Shown here piece after piece: positions 35,112-44,748 of a DNA stretch of 64,000 bases. Under the pieces are notes generated by a model. It ran no database searches. It was not told where the DNA came from and was given only the letters and a program-made list of their open reading frames with translations. How positions within the stretch are numbered: the stretch's first letter is position 1; every line of letters starts with the position of its first letter. Made by a program: the position numbers and the translations under genes. The DNA lies in assembly GCA_034439975.1 (NCBI GenBank), contig JAWXBK010000032.1:4325-68324 (forward strand), in the 5' to 3' direction. Origin of the DNA: JAWXBK01 sp034439975 (GTDB lineage Bacteria > Pseudomonadota > Alphaproteobacteria > Dongiales > Dongiaceae).

Positions 35112-36094
35112 TCGGCGGCGGCCAGTGCCGTTTCGGCTTCGGTCACCAGTCGCCGGACCAGATCGCCCGCTGGGAGAATGTCGCGGACCAGGCCGGCCGA
35201 CTGGCCCGCATAGTGGCAGGCCGCTTCGAGATCGCCGGTCGCGCCGGGTTTGGGCGTGTCGTCGCTGTAGCGTTTGAGAATCGTGCCATTGGGCTGATGG
35301 ACAACCGGCTCGCCTTCACCGGGGCGCTGTCCCGAGGCTGGCGATCCGGCTTTCTCCCATTGATCGTAGGTCGAGTTGCGGATGACGCGGTGCGGTGCGT
35401 TCGGCCACTCGAGATCGAACAGTTCGGTATAGACCGTGTCGGTTTCGCGCGCCGCGACCAGACGGCGTTTGTAATCGTCGTCGGCATCGGCTTCCGCCGT
35501 CGCGAGGAAGCGTGTCCCGATCCATGCGCCGGCGGCACCGAGTGCAAAAGCCGCCGCAATGCCGCGTCCGTCGGCAATACCGCCGGCGGCGATGACCGGC
35601 ACTGGGGCGACAGCATCGACGACCGCGGGCACAAGCACCATCGTGCCGACCTTGCTCCAGACATGGCCACCGGCCTCAACGCCCTGGGCGACAATTATGT
35701 CGGCGCCGAGATCGGCCGCGCGTTTCGCTTCGTCGGCCGAGCCGACCGTCACCATCGATTTGGCGCCGGCCTTTCGAATGGCGGGCAGATAGGCGCCGGG
35801 GTTGCCCCAAAACAAGGAGACAACCGGCACACCTTCGCCGAGCGCGATCGAGAGCCGCTCCTGTTGATCCCATTCCATCGCGAGATTGATGGCGAACGGG
35901 CCGGGCGCGGCGGTTTGAAAGTCGCGGATCGTCTGCCGCAGCGCATCCGGCGCATGCCAGGAGGCGCCGAACATCGGGAACGCGCCGGCCTTTGCGACAG
36001 CGACCGCTAACGGGAGCGACACCGCACCGCCCATTGGTGCCAGCAGGATCGGATGATCGACGCCGACGAGGCGCGTGAATGCGGTCTGCAGCAT
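35093..36094 (-). CDS. Nitronate monooxygenase / 2-nitropropane dioxygenase family flavoprotein
   Basis: A 333-residue FMN TIM-barrel enzyme. HPILLAPMGGAVSLPLAVAV opens the barrel; QGVEAGGHVWSK has the catalytic His and PVIAAGGIADGRGIAAAFAL the FMN phosphate loop. Such proteins oxidise nitronates, but many are FMN reductases or dehydrogenases with unknown substrate. ATG 36094 overlaps the aldo/keto reductase stop as ATGA, so it is the last gene of a coupled operon. Confidence 0.88.
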   Translation of the reverse strand: MLQTAFTRLVGVDHPILLAPMGGAVSLPLAVAVAKAGAFPMFGASWHAPDALRQTIRDFQTAAPGPFAINLAMEWDQQERLSIALGEGVPVVSLFWGNPGAYLPAIRKAGAKSMVTVGSADEAKRAADLGADIIVAQGVEAGGHVWSKVGTMVLVPAVVDAVAPVPVIAAGGIADGRGIAAAFALGAAGAWIGTRFLATAEADADDDYKRRLVAARETDTVYTELFDLEWPNAPHRVIRNSTYDQWEKAGSPASGQRPGEGEPVVHQPNGTILKRYSDDTPKPGATGDLEAACHYAGQSAGLVRDILPAGDLVRRLVTEAETALAAADHIRGR

Positions 36095-36933
36095 CAGGCA
36101 ACCGACAAACGTGTTGCCTTTTTCGGCGGCGGGAAGTCTCGATCGAGCGTGGCGAGATCGTCCGGTGTCAGTTTGATTTCGACAGCGGCGAGGTTCTCGT
36201 CGACTCGCTCGGGCTTCGACGTTTTCGGAATTACGACGACATCGGGATGGCGCAACAGCCAGGCCAGTGCGATCTGCGCCGGGGTCGTGCCATGACACTT
36301 CCCGACTTCAACGAGTGCCTTCTTGCCCTTCAAATCGCCCTGGAAGAGGGGGCTATAGGCCATCAGCGGCACGGCGATCTTGCGGCAGAGCGGCATCAGG
36401 TCGAACTCGAGGCCGCGTTCTTCGAGATTATAGAGCACCTGGTTTGCGACGCAGTTGTCGCCATTCGAAATCGCGCCGAGTTCTTCCATATCCTCGACGC
36501 CGAGATTGCTTACGCCCCAGCTTCGGATTTTGCCGGCGGTGCGTAGCGCCTCGAACCCCTCGACGGTTTCCTTGAGCGGTACGCCGCCGCGCCAATGCAG
36601 CAGATAGACATCGAGCCGATCCGTGCGAAGGCGCTTCAGGCTGTTCTCGCAGGACTTCTTCATGGCCTCGCGGCCGGCATTGTGCGGATAAACCTTGGAG
36701 ACGATGAAGATGTCATCGCGCCGGCCTGCGATCGCTTCGCCGACGACTTCCTCGGCACCGCCTTCGCCATACATCTCCGCCGTATCGATCAGCGTAATGC
36801 CGCGTTCCAAGCCATGGCGCAGCACGGCGACCTCGTCCTTGCGCGAGGCCGGGCGCTCGCCCATGCGCCAGGTGCCGAGGCCGAAAACCGGCATCTTCTG
36901 TCCGGATTTGAGTTTGACGGTGCGCATCGGCAT
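36094..36933 (-). CDS. Aldo/keto reductase
   Basis: A 279-residue AKR TIM barrel. The catalytic tetrad is visible: Asp in LIDTAEMYGEG with the following Tyr, Lys in FIVSKVYP, and His in YLLHWRGG. NADPH binding is shown by VIPKTSKPERVDENL. Other AKRs of this type act on sugars or aldehydes. The start is ATG 36933, overlapping the amidohydrolase stop; GGGAG is just upstream. The substrate presumably comes from the operon's other enzymes. Confidence 0.9.
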   Translation of the reverse strand: MPMRTVKLKSGQKMPVFGLGTWRMGERPASRKDEVAVLRHGLERGITLIDTAEMYGEGGAEEVVGEAIAGRRDDIFIVSKVYPHNAGREAMKKSCENSLKRLRTDRLDVYLLHWRGGVPLKETVEGFEALRTAGKIRSWGVSNLGVEDMEELGAISNGDNCVANQVLYNLEERGLEFDLMPLCRKIAVPLMAYSPLFQGDLKGKKALVEVGKCHGTTPAQIALAWLLRHPDVVVIPKTSKPERVDENLAAVEIKLTPDDLATLDRDFPPPKKATRLSVA

Positions 36934-38396
36934 CACTCTCCCTGCCAGGATTGGAACGCGTTCGGATAGACGACATCCATCTTATCCGCATTGGAATGAA
37001 AGTCCGGGTAGTGGGCCCAGGCACCATCGGTCGAGGTCCGCACGCGCGCAAGCAGCTCCACTTCGTCCCAGGCGAGGATCGATCCATTCTCGATGCGTAT
37101 CTGGCCGTTGACCATCACATGCTTGACGATCTCGCCGGTGCCACATTGCACCAGCGCCTTGATCGGATCGAGGAATGGCCCGATCCGCAGCCGGCCGAAA
37201 TCGACGATCACGATATCGGCCTTGGCACCTTTCGAAAGCCGGCCGAGATCGCTGCGGCCGAGCGCGTTGGCGCCGCCGAGCGTCGCCGCATTGAAGAAGT
37301 CTCGTGCCTTGGCGACCTCGTGATTGCTGTCGGCCAGTTTCGCCGCCAGCATCCCGCCCTGCATCTCCTGGATGATGTCCTGCGGGTAGGAATCGGTGCC
37401 GAGTCCGACATTGATGCCGGCATCGAGGTAGCGCTGGAAGCTCTCGAGTTTCACGCCGCGGCGGGCGAACACCAGCGGACAATGTGCAACCGACGCGCCG
37501 CTCTCGGCCACCAGTTTGATGTCGTCGGTGAATGGATAGGCCGTCTGGCTGTGCCCGCCGGTATACATGCAATGGCCGAGGATCACCTGCGGCCCCAGGA
37601 TATCGAGATGCGCGAGATTGCCGATCGGCGTACGGCCGGTTTGCAGCACCGTATCCTGGAACTCGATCACCGATTCCGCCGCATGCAAGGTCATCGGCAC
37701 CTTGAGCGTGTCTGCCGCCTTCTTGGCACGGCGCAATAACTCCGGCGTCGTGGTCCAGAACTCGTAGGGCACGAGGATGGTGCGGATCAGCCCGTCGAAA
37801 TCGCCATCATGCTCCTCGATGAATGCGATCGCGCGATCGAGCCCGGCTTCACCGGCCTTTTCGTCCCAATCGCGTTGCAGCCGTCCGGCCTGGTCGAAAT
37901 AGTGATTGGCCGAACCGAATCCGGGTGTCGTGTAGACGCGGATTCCGAGTTCGGCCGCCAGCTTCGCGATGCCCATCGGATCGTCGCCGAACTCGCCACC
38001 CATCTCGACGACGGTCGTGCTGCCGAAGCGGAGCAGGGAGGCCAGGCTGTAACGCAGCGAGGCATCGAGATCCTCGAAGGCGAACAGGTTTGGACCCTTG
38101 ATGCCTTTCGACGGCCAATGATTGAGAAACCCGGAGCGGAACATGTCGCGACGGCCGCCATCGAGAATCATCCGATCGCCAGCCTGCGAGCCGATATGAA
38201 CATGCGCATTGATGAGGCCGGGGATGACGAGGTCGTTGCGCGCATCGATCCGACGGGCCACCGGTTCGTCATAGCGCGTTCCGACATAAACGATGCTGTC
38301 GCCTTCCACCACCACGATACCATTCTCGATGATGCGGTGTTTCTGTCCGTCGAAGGCAACGATCCAGCCGCCGTCGATCGCAATCCGTTCCGGCAT
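36933..38396 (-). CDS. Amidohydrolase-superfamily protein (chlorohydrolase/cytosine-deaminase-like)
   Basis: A 487-residue metal-dependent hydrolase. The metal ligands are visible in order: HVH in PGLINAHVHIG, His in MTLHAAES, His in VILGHCMY, and Asp in GLGTDSYPQ. It deaminates, dechlorinates or opens amide bonds in nitrogen heterocycles, as in the TrzN/AtzA/SsnA clan. It lies 3 bases after the FGGY kinase stop and overlaps the next gene. The substrate is unknown; the context suggests a ring or amide of an N-methylated compound. Confidence 0.88.
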   Translation of the reverse strand: MPERIAIDGGWIVAFDGQKHRIIENGIVVVEGDSIVYVGTRYDEPVARRIDARNDLVIPGLINAHVHIGSQAGDRMILDGGRRDMFRSGFLNHWPSKGIKGPNLFAFEDLDASLRYSLASLLRFGSTTVVEMGGEFGDDPMGIAKLAAELGIRVYTTPGFGSANHYFDQAGRLQRDWDEKAGEAGLDRAIAFIEEHDGDFDGLIRTILVPYEFWTTTPELLRRAKKAADTLKVPMTLHAAESVIEFQDTVLQTGRTPIGNLAHLDILGPQVILGHCMYTGGHSQTAYPFTDDIKLVAESGASVAHCPLVFARRGVKLESFQRYLDAGINVGLGTDSYPQDIIQEMQGGMLAAKLADSNHEVAKARDFFNAATLGGANALGRSDLGRLSKGAKADIVIVDFGRLRIGPFLDPIKALVQCGTGEIVKHVMVNGQIRIENGSILAWDEVELLARVRTSTDGAWAHYPDFHSNADKMDVVYPNAFQSWQGE

Positions 38397-38399
38397 TGT

Positions 38400-39917
38400 C
38401 TATCCCTTTGCAAACATGTCGTGGAGGCGGTGATTGATCGGCACCATGCGCTTCTGCACGTCGCGATAGATGTCGAACATCTCGCGATAGAGCGCGTGGC
38501 GGGTCGGGTCGGGTGTGCTGGTATCGAGCAGGCGCACGCAGCGTTGGACGGCTTCCTCGTAAGAGGCGAAGGTGCCGACACCGACGCCCGCCACGAGGGC
38601 CGCGCCGAACGAGGCATCGCCATTTTCCGGCCGGCGGATTTCGACGTCGAGCACGTCGGCGACGATCTGCCGCCAGGTCGCGCTGCGCGCGCCGCCGCCG
38701 ATGATGCGGAATTCGTCGAAGGTGAGGTTCTGATCCTTGGCCGCGGTCAGCAAATCGCACAGCGCATACGCGATGCCCTCATAGAGTGCGCGGGCGAAAT
38801 GCTCCTTGCCGTGCTGCATCGTGAGGCCGACGAAATCGGCTTTCAGCTTCGGATCCCAATGCGGTCCGCGTTCGCCCTGCAGATAGGGATGAAAGATGAG
38901 TCCCATCGAGCCGGGTGCGACGCTGGCGGCCATTTCGTCCATGCGCGCGAAGGCGGCACTGCCGTCGCCGTCCGGTTCCATGAACATACGGTCGCGCAGC
39001 CAGCGATGCGCGGAGGCACAGGCATTCATACCGGTCGCGCAGAAATAATGGCCGGGCACGATATGCGGATAGCAGGAGATCGGCGGATGAACGGCCGGGC
39101 CTTCGGTCGTCAGAAACACCACGCCCGCCGTTGCGAGCTTGATCGCGCCCTGACCGGCCCTGGTCGCGCCGACGCCATAGAGTTCCACCGTAGTGTCGTT
39201 TGAGCCGCAGGTGACGGGGGTGCCGGGCGCAAGCCCAGTTTCCCGCGCTGCTTCTTTCGTGACCGCGCCGACCACGGCGGAGGGCTCAACGACCGGCGGC
39301 AAGGTCGACATGTCCCAGTCGATCAGCGCGCAAATATCGGGCGACCAGTCGCGTGTCGTGTTGTCGCCCATCAGTGCGCCGATCACATCGCTATAGTCCG
39401 TGTGCCAGGCACCCGTGATGCGCCAGCGCAGCCAGTCCTTCGCGATGAAAAGCCGCTTGGTGCGTTTGATGGCGTCGGGCTCATGCGTTTTGAGCCATTT
39501 CAGCATTGCCAGCGCCCAGGTCGGATTGGCGCGGTTGAGCGAGCGGCGGATGATCATCTCGCCATGCTGTTCATGCAGCGCGCGGGCTTCGGCGACACTG
39601 CGTTGATCGGCCCATAGGATGGCGGGGCGAATGACGCGATCGTTCGCGTCGGTCAGCACGGGAATATGGGCGCCCGCACTGAAACCGATGCCAACGATGG
39701 AAGATGCATCGATCCCGGCATCGCGGATTGCCTGCGGCACGGCTTTGCAGAATGCGGCGTACCAGTCTTCGGGATTCTGTTCCGACCAGCCGGGATGTCG
39801 GATCTGTGTTTCGATCGGGTGCGACGCTTCGCCGGCCAGGCTGCCGTCGTTGCGAATGATCGTCGCCTTGAGATTGCTGGAGCCGAGATCGACCCCCATC
39901 AGATAGATGGCACTCAC
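38400..39917 (-). CDS. FGGY-family carbohydrate kinase (xylulokinase-like)
   Basis: A 505-residue kinase of the FGGY clan. LMGVDLGSSNLKATIIRN is the phosphate-1 loop, ILWADQRS the sugar-side motif, GSNDTTVE the phosphate-2 loop, and FRIIGGGARSATWRQIVADV the adenosine motif. GTG 39917 overlaps the upstream stop as GTGA. Such kinases usually phosphorylate xylulose, glycerol or polyols; finding one between an amidohydrolase and a glutamine-type hydrolase is unusual. Confidence 0.9.
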   Translation of the reverse strand: MSAIYLMGVDLGSSNLKATIIRNDGSLAGEASHPIETQIRHPGWSEQNPEDWYAAFCKAVPQAIRDAGIDASSIVGIGFSAGAHIPVLTDANDRVIRPAILWADQRSVAEARALHEQHGEMIIRRSLNRANPTWALAMLKWLKTHEPDAIKRTKRLFIAKDWLRWRITGAWHTDYSDVIGALMGDNTTRDWSPDICALIDWDMSTLPPVVEPSAVVGAVTKEAARETGLAPGTPVTCGSNDTTVELYGVGATRAGQGAIKLATAGVVFLTTEGPAVHPPISCYPHIVPGHYFCATGMNACASAHRWLRDRMFMEPDGDGSAAFARMDEMAASVAPGSMGLIFHPYLQGERGPHWDPKLKADFVGLTMQHGKEHFARALYEGIAYALCDLLTAAKDQNLTFDEFRIIGGGARSATWRQIVADVLDVEIRRPENGDASFGAALVAGVGVGTFASYEEAVQRCVRLLDTSTPDPTRHALYREMFDIYRDVQKRMVPINHRLHDMFAKG

Positions 39918-40687
39918 AGTTTGCCCCCGGCGCGCACTTTCGCACGGGCGCGGCAGGCTTCGCCGAAGGCGTGATAGAGCTTCATCGAGAAGGGATTCTT
40001 GTCGGCCTTGTATTCGGGATGCCATTGCACCCCGAGCGCAAAAGCCGGCGCATCGGTGACGCGAACGGCCTCGATCGTGCCATCCAAAGCCGTGCCCTCG
40101 ATGGTGATGCCGTCGGCGAGTCGGTCGATGCCCTGCGAATGCAGCGAGTTGACCTGGACTTCCGTGCTGCCGGCAATCGTTGCGAAGGCGCCGCCGGGTT
40201 CGAAGCGGACCAGATGTCGCGGTCCGTACATGATGTCGGCGTCGTCGGACTTGGGCGCGCGATGGTCCTCGCGGCCCGGTAGATCGTGGACCTGGGTGTG
40301 GAGGCTGCCGCCGAGCGCGACGTTGAGTTCCTGAAAGCCGCGGCAGATCGCGAGCAGCGGCACACCCTGCGCCAGCACCTGACGGATCAGCGGGATCACG
40401 ATCTCGTCGCGCGCTTCGTCATAGGGTTCCGCATGGGGGCCCGCCTTGCCACGATAATGGCGGGGATGGACGTTCGACAGCGAGCCGGTGAGGCAGAGCC
40501 CGTCGAGCCGGCGCGCGAGATCGGCCGGGTCGATCGCCGCACCGAGCGCCGGGATCACCAGCGGCAGCCCCTGCGCGCCGACGAGGATGGCGCGCACATA
40601 TTTGTCGCCGATGGAATGAACCGGTCTGCCGTCGCTGTCCTTCCAGTCGGCGGACAGCCCGATGAGCGGTTGCAGTATGGGATTCAT
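39914..40687 (-). CDS. Class I glutamine-amidotransferase-like gamma-glutamyl hydrolase (peptidase C26, PuuD-like)
   Basis: A 257-residue C26 peptidase. The nucleophile Cys is in LLAICRGFQELNVALGGSLH, and the His-Glu pair is in GVQWHPEYKAD. PuuD cleaves gamma-glutamyl-GABA; relatives hydrolyse other gamma-glutamyl amides. It heads the five-gene coupled operon, 114 bases downstream of soxG. Possible reaction here: release of an amine or amide from a gamma-glutamyl conjugate, which is inference. Confidence 0.88.
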   Translation of the reverse strand: MNPILQPLIGLSADWKDSDGRPVHSIGDKYVRAILVGAQGLPLVIPALGAAIDPADLARRLDGLCLTGSLSNVHPRHYRGKAGPHAEPYDEARDEIVIPLIRQVLAQGVPLLAICRGFQELNVALGGSLHTQVHDLPGREDHRAPKSDDADIMYGPRHLVRFEPGGAFATIAGSTEVQVNSLHSQGIDRLADGITIEGTALDGTIEAVRVTDAPAFALGVQWHPEYKADKNPFSMKLYHAFGEACRARAKVRAGGKL

Positions 40688-40801
40688 ATGCCGGATACGG
40701 TGGTTGTCGCGTGCCGGGCGGGATTGTGCCGATGCCGCCGGATACTGACAATAGCCGCCGGGCTGCCGTTCACGGCCGAGCGGGCGCCGATCGACCGGCC
40801 G

Positions 40802-41410
40802 CTAACGCGCGATCGGGCGCAAGGCGTATTCGCGCATCCCGTCCACCAAGAAATCGACGACATAGCCGGCAAAAGACGGGCGGACCATCACGCGGTAGGT
40901 CGGCGCGTTGTCGGTCTGCCAGATCAGGGCCTGGCTGCGGGCGAGCAGGGACTGCGCGCAGCATCCGGGGGTGAAGCTGCGCGGATGCAGATCGAGGCCG
41001 CAGCCTTTGGCGATCACCTCGCGGGCCTTCGGGCCGGCCAGCTCGAGCAGCACCCGGTTCGCGCTGACATCGGCGACCGCGACATGCTGCCCGGCGAGTT
41101 GCGCGCGTAGACCGTTCAGGAACGCCTCGCGTTCGGCGAAGGGCGCCAGGACCAGCCATTGATCCGGCGACAGCCAGAGCGCGGCGCGCTCGTTCTTCGT
41201 CGTCGCCCGGTTGGGCTCGCCCGGCAGATCGAATCCGAGCGTCGTGCGTGCGCCAGCGAGGAACGCCGCGTCGCCCGGATTGCCGCGCAGGTCGATCTGG
41301 GTCGCCGTCGGCAGTTCGCGGAGCGATACGATCCCCGGCGCGCCGGCCGCTTTGATCGCGCTCGCGCGGTCGGCGAGGGGGCTGCGCATCAGGTCGGTTC
41401 GCTCAGTCAC
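40802..41410 (-). CDS. soxG: Sarcosine oxidase gamma subunit
   Basis: A 202-residue SoxG. NERAALWLSPDQWLVLAP and LAGQHVAVADVSANRVLLEL are typical of the subunit; it is related to GcvT and packs against the alpha subunit. GTG 41410 overlaps the soxA stop by 8 bases, so translation is coupled. It is the last gene of soxBDAG. The 114-base gap to the following C26 gene is too short for much regulation and holds nothing clear. Confidence 0.92.
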   Translation of the reverse strand: MTERTDLMRSPLADRASAIKAAGAPGIVSLRELPTATQIDLRGNPGDAAFLAGARTTLGFDLPGEPNRATTKNERAALWLSPDQWLVLAPFAEREAFLNGLRAQLAGQHVAVADVSANRVLLELAGPKAREVIAKGCGLDLHPRSFTPGCCAQSLLARSQALIWQTDNAPTYRVMVRPSFAGYVVDFLVDGMREYALRPIAR

Positions 41411-44400
41411 GGCGCTTGTTCTCCGGATCGAAGAAGACGGGATCGACGATGGTGGCCCTGACGGTCCGGCCGATCAGCGGCGCATGCACCGTTTCGCCTT
41501 TTTTACCGAGGCCGCCTTTGACCAAAGCGAGCGCGATCGAGCGTTCGCAATTAGGGCTCCAATAGCTCGACGTCACATGGCCGCACATCGGCATCGGGAT
41601 CGGCGCCGACGGGTCGAACACGAGCTGGGCGCCTTCGGGGAGAATCTCTTTCGGATCTTCGGTCAAAAGGCCGACAAGCTGCTTGCGATCGCTGCGCACG
41701 GATTCGCTGCGGGTCAGCGAGCGGCGGCCGACGAAATCCTTCTGCTTCGAAACGATCCAGTCCATGCCGAGGTCGATCGGCGTGACCGTGCCGTCGGTTT
41801 CCTGGCCGACAATGATGAAGCCCTTCTCGGCGCGCAGCACATGCATCGTCTCGGTGCCGTAGGGTGTCATGCCATGCTTCTCCCCGGCGGCCCAGACGGC
41901 TTCCCAGACGGCGAGACCGTAATAAGACGGAACGTTGATCTCGAACGAGACTTCGCCGGTAAAACTGATGCGGAAGATGCGGGCGGCAACGCCGGCGACA
42001 GTGCCTTCCTGGAACGACATGAACGGAAAGCGCTCGGACGAGACATCGAGGCCCGGTGCGACTTCGTGCATCACGTCGATCGATTTCGGGCCGGCAATGG
42101 AGATGGTCGCCCATTGCTCGGTCACCGAGGTGCAATAGACCTTCAGCGTCGGCCATTCGGTCTGCAGATACTCTTCGAGCCAGTCGAGCACATTGGCCGC
42201 GCCACCGGTCGTCGTCGTCATCAGGAAGCTGTTCTCGCCGATGCGCGAGGTCACGCCATCGTCGAACACCATGCCGTCTTCGCGGCACATCAGCCCGTAG
42301 CGGCTGCGGCCCACGTCCAGTTTCTTCCACGCGTTGGTGTAGATGCGGTTGAGGAACTCGGCCGAATCCGGCCCCTCGATCTGGATCTTGCCGAGGGTCG
42401 AGGCATCGAGGATGCCGACGCCGTCGCGCACCGCTTTGGTTTCGCGCGCGACCGCCTGATGCATGTCTTCGCCCGGTTTCGGAAAGAACCAGGGTCGCTT
42501 CCATTGCCCTACATCCTCGAACGCGGCGCCATGCTCGACATGCCAGCGATGGATAGCGGTCGTGCGGATCGGATCGGCGAGATGGCCGACATCGCGTCCG
42601 GCGAGCGCGCCATAGGTGACCGGCGTGTAGGGCGCACGAAACGTGGTCACGCCCAGCATCGGGATCGTCTTGATCTGCGCTTCGGCCAGGATGGCGAGCG
42701 TGTTCACGTTCGAGGTTTTTCCCTGGTCGGTACCCATGCCGCTGGTCGTGTAGCGCTTCACGTGCTCGACGGAGTCCAGACCCTCCCGATGCGCCAGCAG
42801 CAGATCCGCTGCCGTCACATCATTTTGCAGATCGACGAAGCGTTTGGCGCCGTGGCCGAGGGTCTTGGTCGAGGGCACGAGCCAGAGCGGGCGCAGCGGA
42901 GCTGTCTCTTCGCGATCGGCACGCGGCGGCACGTTGTTGGCGGTCGCGCCGTAACCGGCGGCATCGACAGCCGAGATGCCGGCATGGAAACCCTCGATCA
43001 GCACATCGGCCAACGCGAACGCGCCGTTGGCGCTGCCGGCGGAATACTGCTTCTGCGCCGCGCGGCCGGGCACAAAACAGGCCTTCTCGTCGTCGTAACG
43101 CAGTTTGCCCTGCGACTGGCAAAAGAGATGGACGGCCGGGTTCCACCCGCCCGACATCGCCACCAGATCGCATTCGATCTGTTCGACGCCGCCCGCAATA
43201 CCGGTCCCGTCGCTGGCAAGACGCGCGACTTCGACGCCGGCGACACAACGGCGGCCGGTTACGCCGGTGACGACCGTGCCCGCCAGGATTCGGATGCCGC
43301 GTTCGCGCGCGCGCTCGGCCAGCGCCGGGCGGACGGTATCGCGCCGATCGACGATCGCGGCGATCGCCATGCCGGCATCCGCCATGTCGAAGGCGGCGCT
43401 CCAGGCGCTGTCATTGTTGGTGAAGACGACTGCATTGCGCCCCGGCAGGGTGGCAAAGCGGTTCACATAGGTGCGAACCGATCCGGCCAGCATGACCCCG
43501 GGCTTATCGTTGTCGGCGAACACCAGCGGCCGCTCATGTGCGCCGGTTGCGAGTACGACCTGCTTTGCGCGGATATGCCAGACGCGCTGGCGCGGATGGC
43601 CGGGCGCGCCTTTGGGCCCGAGATGATCGGTGCACCGCTCGACTGCGCAGAGATAGTTGTAATCGTAGTAACCGAAGACGGTGGTCCGCGGCAGCAGCCG
43701 GACAGAATCGCGACTGTCCAGTTCGGTGACCACGTGGGCAAGCCAATCGGTCCCCGGCCGTCCGTCGATCTTCACGTTCTCGGTCAGCAGATTGCCGCCC
43801 ATTTCGGACTGTTCGTCGGCAAGCATCACGCGGGCACCGGTCCGCGCAGCCGCCTGGGCCGCTGCAAGACCGGCCGGGCCAGCACCGACGACAAGCACGT
43901 CGCAGTGTTCGTTCATGCGGTCGTAGATATCGGGATCAGGTTCGCGCGAGGCGCGGCCCATGCCGGCCATGCGCCGGATCGCCGGCTCGTAGTAACGCAT
44001 CCAGAACGAACGCGGCTGCATGAATGTCTTGTAATAGAAGCCGGCGATGAAGATCTTGGAGAACAGGTTGTTGACCGCACCGAAATCATACTCGACCGAT
44101 GGCCATGCGTTCTGGGTCGTGGTGATCAGCCCTTCATAGAGCTCGATCTGCGTCGCGCGCAGATTGGGTTCGGTATAGCCGCCGATTTCGAGCTGTACGA
44201 GACCGGTCGGCTCTTCCGAGCCCGCCGACACAATGCCGCGCGGGCGATGATATTTGAAACTGCGGCCGATCAGCTTGACCCCATTCGCGAGCAGGGCCGA
44301 GGCGAGCGTATCGCCGGCATAACCCTGATAGCGTCGCCCGTTGAACGTAAAATGGAGCGGCGCCGACCGATCGATGCGGCCGGAATCCGGACGTTGATGG

Positions 44401-44411
44401 CGACCGCTCAT
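41403..44411 (-). CDS. soxA: Sarcosine oxidase alpha subunit
   Basis: A 1002-residue subunit of heterotetrameric sarcosine oxidase, which oxidises sarcosine to glycine with transfer of the methyl to tetrahydrofolate. Near the N-terminus RRYQGYAGDTLASALLANG is followed by KYHRPRGIVSAG; the NAD-binding Rossmann loop is VVGAGPAGLAAAQAAARTGA (about residue 173); and the C-terminal third is the GcvT-like folate domain (YGLMCREDGMVFDDGV). Length is usual for SoxA. It overlaps soxD by 4 bases. Confidence 0.95.
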   Translation of the reverse strand: MSGRHQRPDSGRIDRSAPLHFTFNGRRYQGYAGDTLASALLANGVKLIGRSFKYHRPRGIVSAGSEEPTGLVQLEIGGYTEPNLRATQIELYEGLITTTQNAWPSVEYDFGAVNNLFSKIFIAGFYYKTFMQPRSFWMRYYEPAIRRMAGMGRASREPDPDIYDRMNEHCDVLVVGAGPAGLAAAQAAARTGARVMLADEQSEMGGNLLTENVKIDGRPGTDWLAHVVTELDSRDSVRLLPRTTVFGYYDYNYLCAVERCTDHLGPKGAPGHPRQRVWHIRAKQVVLATGAHERPLVFADNDKPGVMLAGSVRTYVNRFATLPGRNAVVFTNNDSAWSAAFDMADAGMAIAAIVDRRDTVRPALAERARERGIRILAGTVVTGVTGRRCVAGVEVARLASDGTGIAGGVEQIECDLVAMSGGWNPAVHLFCQSQGKLRYDDEKACFVPGRAAQKQYSAGSANGAFALADVLIEGFHAGISAVDAAGYGATANNVPPRADREETAPLRPLWLVPSTKTLGHGAKRFVDLQNDVTAADLLLAHREGLDSVEHVKRYTTSGMGTDQGKTSNVNTLAILAEAQIKTIPMLGVTTFRAPYTPVTYGALAGRDVGHLADPIRTTAIHRWHVEHGAAFEDVGQWKRPWFFPKPGEDMHQAVARETKAVRDGVGILDASTLGKIQIEGPDSAEFLNRIYTNAWKKLDVGRSRYGLMCREDGMVFDDGVTSRIGENSFLMTTTTGGAANVLDWLEEYLQTEWPTLKVYCTSVTEQWATISIAGPKSIDVMHEVAPGLDVSSERFPFMSFQEGTVAGVAARIFRISFTGEVSFEINVPSYYGLAVWEAVWAAGEKHGMTPYGTETMHVLRAEKGFIIVGQETDGTVTPIDLGMDWIVSKQKDFVGRRSLTRSESVRSDRKQLVGLLTEDPKEILPEGAQLVFDPSAPIPMPMCGHVTSSYWSPNCERSIALALVKGGLGKKGETVHAPLIGRTVRATIVDPVFFDPENKRRD

Positions 44412-44719
44412 CGCGTCGGCCCCGGACTGGCCGGCGAACGATCGGGCAGCGGCGGGGGCGTTTCGCCCATTTTGTAGAAGCCGACGATCTCATGGGTAAT
44501 GGTCGATCGAATGCCGTTGAACCAGCGGCGGCAGCCGGCGCCGTGATACCAGCGTTCGCGATGCCAGCCCTTCGGATTGGTGCGCATGAACAGGAAATCG
44601 GCCCATTGCGCATCGTCGAGGGCGGTCGGATCCGCCGGCCGGGCGATATGCGCTTCGCCGCCGCAACGAAACTCGATCTCGTCGCGCGGTCCGCACCAGG
44701 GGCATTGGATCAGCAACAT
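44408..44719 (-). CDS. soxD: Sarcosine oxidase delta subunit
   Basis: A 103-residue SoxD. The zinc site is supplied by CPWC (Cys6, Cys9) with a His and Cys in HGAGCRRW, and the conserved FRCGGEAHI and ADFLFMRTNPKG are present. It is a small structural subunit. It starts 29 bases after soxB stops and overlaps soxA, so soxB-D-A-G are one transcript. Confidence 0.94.
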   Translation of the reverse strand: MLLIQCPWCGPRDEIEFRCGGEAHIARPADPTALDDAQWADFLFMRTNPKGWHRERWYHGAGCRRWFNGIRSTITHEIVGFYKMGETPPPLPDRSPASPGPTR

Positions 44720-44748
44720 TGGCGAGCGCTCTCCTTAATGCGCGACGG

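Noticed and set aside
41211..44477. Very long open frame on the + strand opposite soxA
   Set aside because: soxA on the other strand has clear FAD/NAD and folate-domain signatures. The antisense frame is a product of high GC codon use, rich in Arg/Asp/His with no family match.
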